Shown: positions 50,915 through 62,263 of the stretch, piece after piece
How the letters are laid out: each line of letters opens with the position of its first letter
Numbering within the stretch: position 1 is the stretch's first letter
From: CAZAYP01 sp964489425 [NCBI: uncultured Verrucomicrobiota bacterium]
Lineage (GTDB): Bacteria > Verrucomicrobiota > Kiritimatiellia > RZYC01
DNA: 64,000 nucleotides
NCBI GenBank assembly: GCA_964489425.1
Contig: CAZAYP010000016.1
Span: forward strand, 18,772-82,771
Direction of reading: 5' to 3'
Notes under the pieces: model-generated
Told to the model about the DNA's origin: nothing
Databases searched by the model: none
What the model saw: the letters and a program-made list of their open reading frames with translations, nothing else
Program-made: the position numbers and the translations under genes

Positions 50915-52402
50915 CTACCCCGGCTCCGCCGCTGCCGCTACGCCATGAAGGGCCTGGTGAATCACGGCGCCGGTGGCCGGCCCGATGCCCGGGGCCGCGG
51001 CAATCTCCCCGGCCGTGGCCTGGCGCAGCCGCGCGACAGACCCGAAGTGCGCCAGCAGTTGCTGCTTGCGGTGTTCCCCAATGCCGGGGATGTCGTCGAG
51101 GATGGATTCGCGGATGCGGCGCGCGCGCAGCTTGCGGTGGTAGGTGAGGGCGAAGCGGTGCGCCTCGTCGCGGATCTGCTGCAGCACCTTGAGCGCGCAA
51201 CTGTTGTCCGGCAGGCGGCGCGGGACCTCGTCGCGGTCGGAATGCAACTCCTCGAAGCGCTTGGCCAGCCCGGCCACGGGCAGTGCCGCGAGGCCCAGTT
51301 GGTCCAGCTCCGCGCGCGCGGCGCGCACCTGGGTGATGCCGCCGTCCACCAGCACCAGGTCGGGCAGCGGCTGGTTTTCCTGCTGGGCGCGGGCATGGCG
51401 CCGGCGGATCACCTCGGCCATCATGGCCGGGTCGTCGCTGCCGGTGACGGTCTTGATGCGGAACAGGCGGTAGCGGTTTTTCTGGGGAATGCCGTCCACG
51501 GCGCAGACCATGCTGCCCACGGCGTGGGTGCCGGAGATGTTCGAGATGTCGTAGGTTTCGATCACCCGGGGCGGGTGTGCCAGGTCCAGGGCCGCTTGCA
51601 GCTCGGCCACGCCCTGGCGGCCATCCGCAGCCTTCAGCTCCGGGGTTTTGCGCAGCAGGTGGCGCTCGCGGATCGCCCGGTGCAGCTGGTCCAGCAGGTC
51701 GCGCAGCGCGGCGGCCTGCTCGAACTGCAGGTCGGCCGCGGCCGCGGCCATGCGGTCGCGGATCTCCTGGAGATAGGCCGGCCGCTCGCCGTGCAGGAAC
51801 GCGCAGGCCTCGTCCACGCGGGCGCGGTAGTCGGCCTCCGTGATCTTGCCGGCACAGGGCGCGGAGCAGAAGCGCAGGATATCGTTATGGCAGTGGCGGT
51901 AGGTTTCCGCGTCCGGGTGCACCGGCCGGCACACGCGCAGGCCCAGCCGGCGCTCGAGGAACTCGCGGGCGGCGTTGACCGCGCCGCCGCTGGCGTACGG
52001 CCCGAAGTACAGCGCGCCGTCCTGCTTGGCGATGCGGCACTTGGTCAGGCGCGGCAGCGGCTCCTGCACACTGATGCGCAGCAGGGGGAACCGCTTGTCG
52101 TCCTTGAACTGGATGTTGAAGCGCGGCCGGTAATCCTTGATGAACCGGCCCTCGGTGATCGCCGCCTCGGCCTCGGTGCGCAGCACCAGGTAGTCCAGGT
52201 CCGCGACGCAGTGCAGCATGCCGCGTAGCTTGGGGTCCGCGTGGCGGAACGTGGCCTGGCGGAAATAGGACTGTACCCGCTTGCGCAGCGAGGCCGCCTT
52301 GCCCACGTAGATCACCTTGCCGGCCGCGTCGCGCATCATGTACACGCCGGGCTGGTCCGGCAAGTCCTTGAGCTTGCGCACCACTTTTTCCGGAAACTCC
52401 AT
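50915..52402 (-). CDS. uvrC: Excinuclease ABC subunit C (short form)
   Basis: A 495-residue UvrC, shorter than the 610-residue E. coli protein. The N-terminal GIY-YIG nuclease is clear (QPGVYMMRDAAGKVIYVGKA), then a cysteine-containing stretch (CHNDILRFCSAPC), a UVR helix pair (AAADLQFEQAAALRDLLDQL), the RNase H-like 5' nuclease (IETYDISNISGTHAVGSMVC, LVLVDGGITQV, RDEAHRFALTYHRK) and a helix-hairpin-helix end (IPGIGEHRKQQLL, APGIGPATG). It makes both incisions in nucleotide excision repair with UvrA and UvrB. It is divergent from the WecG-type gene. Confidence 0.94.
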   Translation of the reverse strand: MEFPEKVVRKLKDLPDQPGVYMMRDAAGKVIYVGKAASLRKRVQSYFRQATFRHADPKLRGMLHCVADLDYLVLRTEAEAAITEGRFIKDYRPRFNIQFKDDKRFPLLRISVQEPLPRLTKCRIAKQDGALYFGPYASGGAVNAAREFLERRLGLRVCRPVHPDAETYRHCHNDILRFCSAPCAGKITEADYRARVDEACAFLHGERPAYLQEIRDRMAAAAADLQFEQAAALRDLLDQLHRAIRERHLLRKTPELKAADGRQGVAELQAALDLAHPPRVIETYDISNISGTHAVGSMVCAVDGIPQKNRYRLFRIKTVTGSDDPAMMAEVIRRRHARAQQENQPLPDLVLVDGGITQVRAARAELDQLGLAALPVAGLAKRFEELHSDRDEVPRRLPDNSCALKVLQQIRDEAHRFALTYHRKLRARRIRESILDDIPGIGEHRKQQLLAHFGSVARLRQATAGEIAAAPGIGPATGAVIHQALHGVAAAAEPG

Positions 52403-52520
52403 GGCGCCAGCCTAGCACAAGCGCGCCCGCGGCGTCATGCCTCATCCGTGGCCCGCCGGTTTAGGCATTGCCGCGGCGGCCGGCCTTCGTTATGGTACCC
52501 GCGATGGATGATGGCAGCGC

Positions 52521-53315
52521 ATGGAACCAGCGGCACATAATGCGGCGGCGGCGTTTCCCGCGGTGGACATCCTCGGCTTGCGGGTGCACGTGGTGAACCG
52601 GGCCGAGCTGGTGCCGTTCATCGTCCAGCGCGCGCGGGCGCCGGGCGCGGCCTGCGTGGATTACGTGAACATCCACGCCTGCAACCTCGCGCAGCGGGAC
52701 CGGGAGTTTGCCGCGGCGATCAACCGGGCCGAGGTGGTGTTCTGCGACGGGTTTGGCGTCAAGGTGGGCGCGCGGATCCTGGGCGTGGACCTCGGCGAGC
52801 GCATGACGCCGCCGGACTGGATCGACGAGTTGCTCGCCGCGGGCGCGGCGGCCGGCCTGCGGTTTTACGCGCTGGGCGACGAGCCCGGCGTCGCCGAGGC
52901 CTTTGTGGCCGCAGCCCGGGCACGCCACCCGGCGGCGACATTTTGTGGCACGCATCATGGCTTTTTTGACATGGCCGGCGCGGAAGGCAACGCGGTGCTG
53001 GAAGCGGTCCGGGCCGCGCAGGCGGACGTGGTCATCACGGGCATGGGCATGCCGCGCCAGGAGCTGTGGGCGGACCGGCACGGGCGGGACCTGGGGCGCG
53101 GGGTGATCCTGGCCACGGGCGCCCTGTTCCGGTGGTATGCCGGGCTGGAGCAGCGCGCGCCGCGCTGGATGACCGACCACGGCCTGGAGTGGCTGGCGCG
53201 TTTGGCTTGCAAGCCGCGCGCGCATTTCCGGCGCTACGTGGTGGGCAACACCCGGTTCATGGCGCGGGTGGTGCGGCAGCGCCTGGCCCGGGGGCCGGGC
53301 CAGGGAAAGGACTAG
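52521..53315 (+). CDS. WecG/TagA/CpsF family glycosyltransferase (GT26)
   Basis: A 264-residue GT26 enzyme. DYVNIHACNLAQRDREFAAA and VVFCDGFGVKVGARILG hold the typical 'N-x-H-x-x-N' and 'D-G-x-G' segments; VVITGMGMPRQELWADRHG is the diagnostic GxGxPxQE motif and LATGALFRWYAGLEQRAPRW closes the fold. Family members transfer ManNAc or a similar sugar to undecaprenyl-linked GlcNAc. It lies four bases before the exosortase gene, typical of exopolysaccharide and exosortase loci. Confidence 0.9.
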   Translation: MEPAAHNAAAAFPAVDILGLRVHVVNRAELVPFIVQRARAPGAACVDYVNIHACNLAQRDREFAAAINRAEVVFCDGFGVKVGARILGVDLGERMTPPDWIDELLAAGAAAGLRFYALGDEPGVAEAFVAAARARHPAATFCGTHHGFFDMAGAEGNAVLEAVRAAQADVVITGMGMPRQELWADRHGRDLGRGVILATGALFRWYAGLEQRAPRWMTDHGLEWLARLACKPRAHFRRYVVGNTRFMARVVRQRLARGPGQGKD

Positions 53316-53319
53316 GCTC

Positions 53320-54321
53320 ATGGCGGACGAGTACCGGATCAAAATGTGGAGCGAGCGCTGGCGCCTGGCGGTGTTGGACCCGCCGGCCTTGCTGCGCCTG
53401 GGGCTGATGGCCGTGATCGTCGGCCTGGTGTACGTCCTCTACCAGTTTTTCGGCAACACGGCCAATTACAACCAGGTTGACGCCACCCGCTCGGCATTCA
53501 CCTGGCTGTTCCGGCGTTGGTCGGACTCGGCCATGTCGTTTGGCGGTGGCGACTATTCCCATGGCTGGCTGATCCCCGTGGCCAGCCTGTGGATCGTGTG
53601 GATGATCCGCCACAAGCTCGCGGATGCGCCACGCCGCACCAGCCGGGTGGGGCTGGCCCTGGTGGTGCTGGCGCTGGGCATGGCGTATTTCGGCGCCAAG
53701 GGCGAGCAGACCCGCGTCTCGCTCACCGGCCTGATCCTGCTGCTTTGGGGCATTCCCTTTTACCTGTTCGGCTGGCCCACGGCCAAGCTGCTCATGTTTC
53801 CCTGCGCTTACCTGATGTTCAGCTTGCCCTACAACTTTCTCGACAACCTGACGTTCCCCCTGCGCATGATATCCACGACCTTTTCCGTGGGCGTGCTCAA
53901 CGGGCTGGGGCTGGCCGTGGAGCAGTCCGGCACGGCGATCTACTCGCGCGAGCCGGGCGGCTTTATCTTCGATGTGGCCGACCCCTGCAGCGGCATCCGG
54001 TCGATCCAGGCGCTGACGGCGCTGACGGCCATCTACGCCTACCTGTCGCAGGACACGCTGCTGAAAAAATGGGTCCTGTTCCTGGCGTCCATTCCCATCG
54101 CCATCCTGGGCAACGCGACGCGCATCGTGACCATCGGCCTGGTGGCCCAGGCGTTCGGCCAGAAGCTGGCCGTGGGCTTGTGGCACGATTATTCCGGCTA
54201 CATCTTCTTCACCGTCGCCATCCTGCTGATGATCGGCATCAGCCGCCTGGTCAGCGTGGATTACCCAGACCTCGCGCGCCGGCTGCGCCACGCCGCGTCC
54301 GCGCCGTCCCCCGCGCCATGA
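53320..54321 (+). CDS. Exosortase (EpsH/XrtA-type membrane transpeptidase)
   Basis: A 333-residue polytopic protein. The catalytic residues are all in place: C223 in ADPCSGIRSIQALTALTAIY, R268 in LGNATRIVTIGL and H289 in LWHDYSGYIFFTVA. Exosortases cleave C-terminal sorting tags (PEP-CTERM and variants) and hand proteins to the envelope in Gram-negative bacteria. A hydrophilic stretch (GGGDYSHGWLIPVASLWI) near residue 75 is also family-like. It is co-directional with wecG upstream and overlaps the TPR glycosyltransferase gene by four bases. None of the window's secreted proteins shows an obvious PEP-CTERM tail. Confidence 0.92.
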   Translation: MADEYRIKMWSERWRLAVLDPPALLRLGLMAVIVGLVYVLYQFFGNTANYNQVDATRSAFTWLFRRWSDSAMSFGGGDYSHGWLIPVASLWIVWMIRHKLADAPRRTSRVGLALVVLALGMAYFGAKGEQTRVSLTGLILLLWGIPFYLFGWPTAKLLMFPCAYLMFSLPYNFLDNLTFPLRMISTTFSVGVLNGLGLAVEQSGTAIYSREPGGFIFDVADPCSGIRSIQALTALTAIYAYLSQDTLLKKWVLFLASIPIAILGNATRIVTIGLVAQAFGQKLAVGLWHDYSGYIFFTVAILLMIGISRLVSVDYPDLARRLRHAASAPSPAP

Positions 54322-56201
54322 TGCTTGGGTCCATAGTCCGTCGGCAGGTGCATGCGCTCGCCGTGGCCGGGTTGCTGATCGCGGTGGCCGTGGCGTACGG
54401 GCCGACCCTGGAGTATGGATTCGTCTGGGATGACCATGTCCTGATCGAGCACAATGAGAAGGTCCGGGAGGCGGCGCACTGGGAGTCGTTTTTCCTCGAA
54501 TCGTTCTGGCGGATCGGGGAGCATAGCGATGATCCCTCGCGCAGCTTTTACCGGCCGCTGGTCTCGTTTTCCTATGCCGTGGACTACGCCGCCTGGGGGC
54601 TGAACCCGGCCGGCTATCACCTCACCAACATCCTGCTTCACCTCGCCTGCTGCCTGCTGGTGTACCTGTTGGGCCTGCGCCTGGGCCTGCGGCCGGCCCT
54701 GGCGCTGCTGGCCGGGCTGCTGTTCGCGCTGCATCCTTCGCACGTGGAGAACGTGGCCTGGATTTCCGGGCGCACGGACGTGATCTGCGGTCTCTTCTAT
54801 TTCCTGGCGTTCTACGCGTTCCTGGCGTGGCAGGATCGTCCCGCGCGGCGCGATCTGCCGCTGCTGGTGCTGTTGCTGTTCGCGCTGGCGTGCCTGAGCA
54901 AGGAGATGGCGATCACCCTGCCGATCCTGATTGCCGTCTACGGGGTGGCGGTCGTGCCGCGTGGCCGGCGCCGTCCCGCCGTGGCGCTGGTGCTCGGCCT
55001 GGTGCTGATCGCCGTGGCTTACCTGGGCTTGCGGTTCCTGGTCCTGGGCCGGCTGACCGGGCCGTCGTGGTACGGCGACTCCGTGCTCAAGGCGTGGTCC
55101 GTGGTCATGGTGTCGGCCAAGTACCTGGCGCTCCTGGCGAACGTGGTGCTGCCGGACCCGCACCACGCCGAGGGCCTGGTGCGCAGCGCCTGGCAACCGC
55201 TGAACTTCCTGTACCTGGCCGCGGACGCGGGGGTGGCGGCGCTGGTGGTGGCCTGCTTCCGCCACGGGTGGCGCCAGGTGGCGTTCTGGCTGGCCTGGAC
55301 AGGCCTGACCCTGTTGCCGGTGCTGAACCTCGGCACGTTTGGCGATATCCTCTACGCCGATCGGTTCCTGTACATTCCATCCTTGGGCCTGGCCCTGGGC
55401 CTGCCGCTGCTGGGGGCGGCGATCCTGCGCGAACTGGGCCCGCGGTACCGGCTGCTCAAACCGGCGCTGGTCGCCTCGGCCGTCATGTATGGATTGGCCC
55501 TGTTCCTCACCCTGGCGGTGACCCGGGGGTGGTGGCGCGATGATGTCACCCTGTTCGGCCGCGCGGCCCGCACCTCGCCGCAATCATCTTACATCTGGTT
55601 CAATTACGGGCTCGGCCTGGCCAATGTCGGCTTGCACGCCGAGGCATTGCAAGCGTATGGCCAGGCCATGTGCCTGCAACCCAAAGACAGCCGGACCTAT
55701 ATCTATGTCGGGTATTCCCTGGAACAATTGGGGCGCTATCGTGAAGCGTTGACCGCCCTGAACAGAGCGCAGGCCTTGGGCGCGGGCAATGCGTTGTTTT
55801 ATAGTATGCTGGCGCGCATGTATATCCGTGCCGGCCGCTGGACCGATGCCCGGGACGCGTACCTCAAGTCCTTGGAAATCAAATCCTCGGCGCTGACCCT
55901 GGCAAAGCTGGGCGAAAGCCTGATGATGGCGGGATCCGATGACCTGGCCATCCGCCAATATGCCGCAGCCCTGGCCATCAAGCCTGCGGCCAGCGCCTAC
56001 CACAACCTGGGCATTCTCTGGCTGCGCCGCGAGAACTACCGCGCGGCCATGGTCTGTTTTAATCGTGCCCTGTACATGTCGGACCATTTAACCCCGGTTC
56101 AGCAGGCCATCTTGGTGCGCAACTGGGTCACGGCCTGCTACCTTGGCAATCCCGAGGTGTACCCGCGGCCGGCCCTGTGGTACCTGTTGGACTTGAACTG
56201 A
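54318..56201 (+). CDS. Polytopic membrane protein with TPR repeats, O-mannosyltransferase-like
   Basis: A 627-residue protein. About ten membrane helices fill residues 1-410, with the loop YGFVWDDHVLIEHNEKV and ALHPSHVENVAWISGRTDVI, typical of DUF1736/TMTC-type glycosyltransferases that use a lipid-linked sugar (the D-D pair and H-P-x-H-x-E-x-V). The C-terminal 200 residues are TPR repeats (YIWFNYGLGLANVGLHAEAL, then YIYVGYSLEQLGRYREALTA). Probably adds sugars to exported proteins. It overlaps the exosortase stop and ends one base into the phosphatase start, so the operon is wecG-xrt-TPR-gph. Confidence 0.8.
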   Translation: MMLGSIVRRQVHALAVAGLLIAVAVAYGPTLEYGFVWDDHVLIEHNEKVREAAHWESFFLESFWRIGEHSDDPSRSFYRPLVSFSYAVDYAAWGLNPAGYHLTNILLHLACCLLVYLLGLRLGLRPALALLAGLLFALHPSHVENVAWISGRTDVICGLFYFLAFYAFLAWQDRPARRDLPLLVLLLFALACLSKEMAITLPILIAVYGVAVVPRGRRRPAVALVLGLVLIAVAYLGLRFLVLGRLTGPSWYGDSVLKAWSVVMVSAKYLALLANVVLPDPHHAEGLVRSAWQPLNFLYLAADAGVAALVVACFRHGWRQVAFWLAWTGLTLLPVLNLGTFGDILYADRFLYIPSLGLALGLPLLGAAILRELGPRYRLLKPALVASAVMYGLALFLTLAVTRGWWRDDVTLFGRAARTSPQSSYIWFNYGLGLANVGLHAEALQAYGQAMCLQPKDSRTYIYVGYSLEQLGRYREALTALNRAQALGAGNALFYSMLARMYIRAGRWTDARDAYLKSLEIKSSALTLAKLGESLMMAGSDDLAIRQYAAALAIKPAASAYHNLGILWLRRENYRAAMVCFNRALYMSDHLTPVQQAILVRNWVTACYLGNPEVYPRPALWYLLDLN

Positions 56202-56896
56202 TGGCGGACCTGGTGACCTTGCCCAATCCCGCGCGGATTAAAGCGTTCATGTTTGACCTGGATGGCACGCTGCTCGACACGCTGGACGACCTGGCGGATG
56301 CCGGCAATGCCATGCTTGCGTCCCTGGGCCTGCCGGGTCATGCGGTTGCGGCGTACCAACAGTTTGTCGGGGATGGCATCGAACTGCTGGTGCGCCGGGC
56401 GCTGCCCGCGGCCCGGCGCGATGACCGTACCGTGGCCCTGGGGGTGGCCCGGGTGCGCGAACACTATGCCGCCGGATGGTCACGGAAAACGCGGGTGTAT
56501 GACGGGATCCCGGAGTTGTTGGATTATCTCGCCGGCCGCCAGGTGGCCTTGACCGTTCTTTCCAACAAGCCCGACGAGTTTACCCGCGCCATGGTGGCCC
56601 ATTATTTTCAGGCGTGGCCGGTCGCCGCGGTCCGGGGCGCGACCGCCGGCCAGCCCCGCAAGCCGGACCCGGGCCAGGCCCTGGCGATCGCCGCGGAACT
56701 TGGGCTGGGCCCGGCATCCTTCTGGTACCTCGGGGATACCGCGACCGACATGCTCACCGCCCGCGCGGCCGGCATGTACGCCGTGGGCGCCCTGTGGGGG
56801 TTCCGATCCCGCGCTGAACTCGAGGCGGCGGGCGCCCATACCGTGGCGGCATCGCCCCGGTCGATGGTTTCCTTGTTGGAACAAATCCTTCTTTAA
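56201..56896 (+). CDS. gph: HAD phosphatase, phosphoglycolate phosphatase-like
   Basis: A 231-residue HAD protein from ATG 56201, sharing one base with the preceding stop. KAFMFDLDGTLLDTLDDLAD holds the D-x-D nucleophile, LTVLSNKPDEF motif II, GQPRKPDPGQAL motif III lysine, and FWYLGDTATDMLTARAAGM motif IV. The alpha-helical cap (AAYQQFVGDGIELLVRRALP) matches Gph. It removes phosphate from 2-phosphoglycolate or a similar small substrate; pyrophosphatase PpaX-like function is possible. Confidence 0.87.
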   Translation: MADLVTLPNPARIKAFMFDLDGTLLDTLDDLADAGNAMLASLGLPGHAVAAYQQFVGDGIELLVRRALPAARRDDRTVALGVARVREHYAAGWSRKTRVYDGIPELLDYLAGRQVALTVLSNKPDEFTRAMVAHYFQAWPVAAVRGATAGQPRKPDPGQALAIAAELGLGPASFWYLGDTATDMLTARAAGMYAVGALWGFRSRAELEAAGAHTVAASPRSMVSLLEQILL

Positions 56897-57050
56897 TCCC
56901 TCTTTACAACTTGCCCGATAGTGGGTAAGACTATCTGTTTCCAAGCAAAGTATATTTTGGATTTACCGGCTGGCGGAGCGCGGCTGCGCTTCGGCCTTGC
57001 TTTGCCGGAAGGTTTGTTTTGGTCTGATTATTTGAGAATAAGGAAATAGC

Positions 57051-59315
<2,265 letters not shown>

Positions 59316-59346
59316 CCCCAACCCCCGCACCCCCATAGGAGGTCCC

Positions 59347-60696
59347 ATGGAGTCCACCCCGACCATCAAAAATATTATCAAGCGCGACGGCAACCTGGTG
59401 CCGTTTGACCGCGAGCGCATCACCCTGGCGATTTTCAAGGCTGCGGCCTCTGTCGGCGGCAACGATCGCGAGCTGTCCGAATACCTGGCCAAGATCGTCG
59501 AGAAGCGCCTGACGGAGACCTGCGGCGTGGACGCCACCCCCAGCGTCGAGGAGATCCAGGACGTGGTCGAAGAGGTCCTGATCAAGAAGGGCCATGCGCA
59601 CACCGCCCGCGCGTACATCATTTACCGCCACCAGCGCGCCCTGGCCCGCGCCGCCCGCGCCGACCGCTTCGAGGCCACCGACAACATCCCGTACAAGAAG
59701 ATCTACGAGGTGCTGCGCTGGAACATGGATCACGGCTGCTCCACCGTGGCCGACATCAACCAGCTGATCGCCGCCGGGCAATACCCGGACCTGGTGCAGG
59801 CCTGCGACAAGCGCTACACCGACGAGGTGGCCCTGGGCGCCGACGATATCGTCGCCCGGTTGCCGGACGTGCGCATGGTCATCATCGCCGGCCCGTCCTC
59901 GTCCGGCAAGACCACGACCCTGATCAAGATGTCCGAGAAACTGCGCGCCGCCGGGATCACCGAGCTGGTGGGCATCAATGTCGACCACTATTTCTTCGAC
60001 CTCGAGATGCATCCCAAGGACGAGTTCGGCGACTACGATTACGAGACCCCGCAGGCGCTGGACCTGGACTTGATCAACGAGCACCTCGTGCAGTTGCTCG
60101 AGGGCAAAACCATCAAGACCCCGCACTACGATTTCAAGACCGGCAAGCGCCAGCTCAACGTGCACGAGTTGAGCCTCAAGTCCAACCAGCTGCTGCTGAT
60201 CGACAGCCTGCACGGCCTCTACGACAAGATGACCTGCAGCATCCCGGCCGAGAAAAAGTTCCGCCTGTACATCGAAACCCTGGGCCAGGTGCGCAACGAC
60301 AACGGCGTGTTCATGCGCTGGGCCGACAACCGGCTCATGCGCCGCATGATCCGCGACAGCTGGCACCGCAACCTGCAGCCAATCCAGACCCTCGCCCACT
60401 GGCACTACGTGCGCCGCAGCGAGCTGCAGTACATCATCCCCTTCATCGGCACCGTGGACTACCTGGTCAACAGCGCCATGCCCTACGAGCTGCCGGTGCT
60501 GCGCCATCGCCTGTACAAGTATTTCCCCGACGCCATGGAGAAGTTCAAGGACAACGCCAAGAAGCAGGACGCCTACATGCGCGCCAAGCGCGTGTGCGAG
60601 TTCCTCACCCCGCTCGCCGAGCAGCCGGACGATTCCAGCATCCCCGTGAACTCCCTGATCCGCGAATTCATCGGTGGCAGCACCTACAAATACTGA
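59347..60696 (+). CDS. ATP-cone domain fused to uridine-kinase-like P-loop kinase
   Basis: A 449-residue protein. Residues about 5-95 are an ATP-cone (IIKRDGNLVPFDRERITLAI to YIIYRHQRALARAA), the nucleotide-sensing module of ribonucleotide reductases. Residues about 175-330 are a P-loop NTPase close to uridine kinase and phosphoribulokinase (VIIAGPSSSGKTTTLIKMSE, INVDHYFFDLEMHP, LLIDSLHGLYDKM). The C-terminal part (about 330-449) is helical. A nucleoside kinase regulated by dATP/ATP binding to the cone is plausible. AGGAGG lies just before ATG 59347. It overlaps the next gene by 23 bases. Confidence 0.78.
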   Translation: MESTPTIKNIIKRDGNLVPFDRERITLAIFKAAASVGGNDRELSEYLAKIVEKRLTETCGVDATPSVEEIQDVVEEVLIKKGHAHTARAYIIYRHQRALARAARADRFEATDNIPYKKIYEVLRWNMDHGCSTVADINQLIAAGQYPDLVQACDKRYTDEVALGADDIVARLPDVRMVIIAGPSSSGKTTTLIKMSEKLRAAGITELVGINVDHYFFDLEMHPKDEFGDYDYETPQALDLDLINEHLVQLLEGKTIKTPHYDFKTGKRQLNVHELSLKSNQLLLIDSLHGLYDKMTCSIPAEKKFRLYIETLGQVRNDNGVFMRWADNRLMRRMIRDSWHRNLQPIQTLAHWHYVRRSELQYIIPFIGTVDYLVNSAMPYELPVLRHRLYKYFPDAMEKFKDNAKKQDAYMRAKRVCEFLTPLAEQPDDSSIPVNSLIREFIGGSTYKY

Positions 60697-62254
60697 GTTC
60701 CCCTCGCTGCCGGCGGCCCTGCGGCGCAGCGCGGAGCGCCACGGCGCGGCCTGCGCGGTGATCGCCGTCGACCGCGCGTTGACCTTCGCCGACGTGGAGG
60801 CCCAGTCCGGCCAGGCGGGCGCGGCCCTCGCCGCGCGCGGCATCCGGCCGGGCGATCGCGTGGGCCTCTACGCCGCCAATACCGCGGATTTTGTCGTCGC
60901 CTATTTCGGCATTCTCAAGGCCGGCGCGGTGGTCGTGCCGGTGAACCTGCTGCTTAATCCCCGCGAGATCGCCTACATCTGGCAGGATGCGGGCGCACGG
61001 GCCGTGCTGTACGGCCCGCAGTTTGCCGCGGCCATGCCGGCCATCCGCCCCGCCGCGCCGGCGATCGAATGGGCCGTGGCCCTGGCCGGCCCGCCGGCCA
61101 TGCCCGGCGATGCCGCCTGGCTGGACCTGCTGGCCGCTGCGGGCCCGGCGCCGGACCTGGCCCTGAACCCGGCGGACGACCTGGCCGCGATCCTCTACAC
61201 CTCCGGCACCACCGGCCATCCCAAGGGCGCCATGCTGACCCACGCCAACCTGGCCTGCAACGCCGCGAGCGTGGCCCAGGCCCTGGGATTGGCGCCGGGC
61301 GTTGACCGCCTGCTGACCGCGCTGCCCCTGTTCCATGCCTTTGCCGCCACGGCCTGCATGATCTACCCGCTGCTGCACGGCGTGACCACGGTCGTGCTGC
61401 CGCGGTTCGATCCCCAGGACGTGGCCCGCACCATCGCGCGCGACAAGATCACCGTGTTCCTCGGCGTGCCCAGCATGTACAACGTGCTCCTGCGCCTGCC
61501 GGACGAGTGCACCCCCCTGTTCGCCTCGCTCAAGTACGGCATTTCCGGCGGGGCGGCCATGCCGCAGGAGATCATGGCCGCGTTCGAGCGCCGCTTCGGC
61601 AAGCCGATCTACGAGGGCGACGGGCCCACCGAGTGCTCCCCGGTCACCAGCGTCAATCCGGTCGGCGGGCAGCGCAAGCCGCTGACCATTGGCCTGCCCG
61701 TGGCCCGCGTGAACATGAAGATCCTGGACGAGGCGGGCCGCGCGTGCCCGCATGGCACCGTGGGCGAGATCTGTGTCCAGGGGCCCAACGTCATGAAAGG
61801 CTACTGGAACCGGCCGGACGACACCCAGGCCGCGTTTTTCGGGGCGTGGTTCCGCACCGGCGACCTGGGCACCGAGGACGCGGACGGCTACTTCGCCATC
61901 GTGGACCGCAAGAAGGACCTGGTCATCGTCAATGGCATGAACGTGTACCCGCGCGTGGTCGAGGAGGTGCTGTACCAGTACGCGCCCATCCAGGAGGCCG
62001 CCGTGGTCGGCGAGCCGCACGAATTGCATGGCGAGATCCCCGTGGCCTACGTGGTGCTCAAGCCGGGCGCCACGGCCACCGCCGCGGAGATCAAGACCTT
62101 CTGCCGCGAGGCGCTGGGCCGCCACGAGATCCCGCGCAAGATATTTTTCCAAACCGAGTTGCCCAAGAACGCCGCCGGCAAGATCCTCAAGCGCGCCTTG
62201 CGCCAGCACGGCGAGCTCGAGCGCGGCGTGGATGCCCGCCAGCCGGGCGCCTGA
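60674..62254 (+). CDS. Acyl-CoA ligase (long-chain fatty acid--CoA ligase family)
   Basis: A 526-residue ANL-superfamily enzyme. ILYTSGTTGHPKGAMLTHAN is the AMP/ATP-binding loop, YEGDGPTECSPVTSVNPVGG the A5 motif, GAWFRTGDLGTEDADGYFAI the A7 region with the hinge, and NAAGKILKRALR the C-terminal catalytic lysine. It activates a fatty or related acid as acyl-AMP, then acyl-CoA. The start is GTG 60674, inside the previous gene, without a strong ribosome site. Confidence 0.9.
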   Translation: MAAPTNTEFPSLPAALRRSAERHGAACAVIAVDRALTFADVEAQSGQAGAALAARGIRPGDRVGLYAANTADFVVAYFGILKAGAVVVPVNLLLNPREIAYIWQDAGARAVLYGPQFAAAMPAIRPAAPAIEWAVALAGPPAMPGDAAWLDLLAAAGPAPDLALNPADDLAAILYTSGTTGHPKGAMLTHANLACNAASVAQALGLAPGVDRLLTALPLFHAFAATACMIYPLLHGVTTVVLPRFDPQDVARTIARDKITVFLGVPSMYNVLLRLPDECTPLFASLKYGISGGAAMPQEIMAAFERRFGKPIYEGDGPTECSPVTSVNPVGGQRKPLTIGLPVARVNMKILDEAGRACPHGTVGEICVQGPNVMKGYWNRPDDTQAAFFGAWFRTGDLGTEDADGYFAIVDRKKDLVIVNGMNVYPRVVEEVLYQYAPIQEAAVVGEPHELHGEIPVAYVVLKPGATATAAEIKTFCREALGRHEIPRKIFFQTELPKNAAGKILKRALRQHGELERGVDARQPGA

Positions 62255-62263
62255 GCGCCGCCC

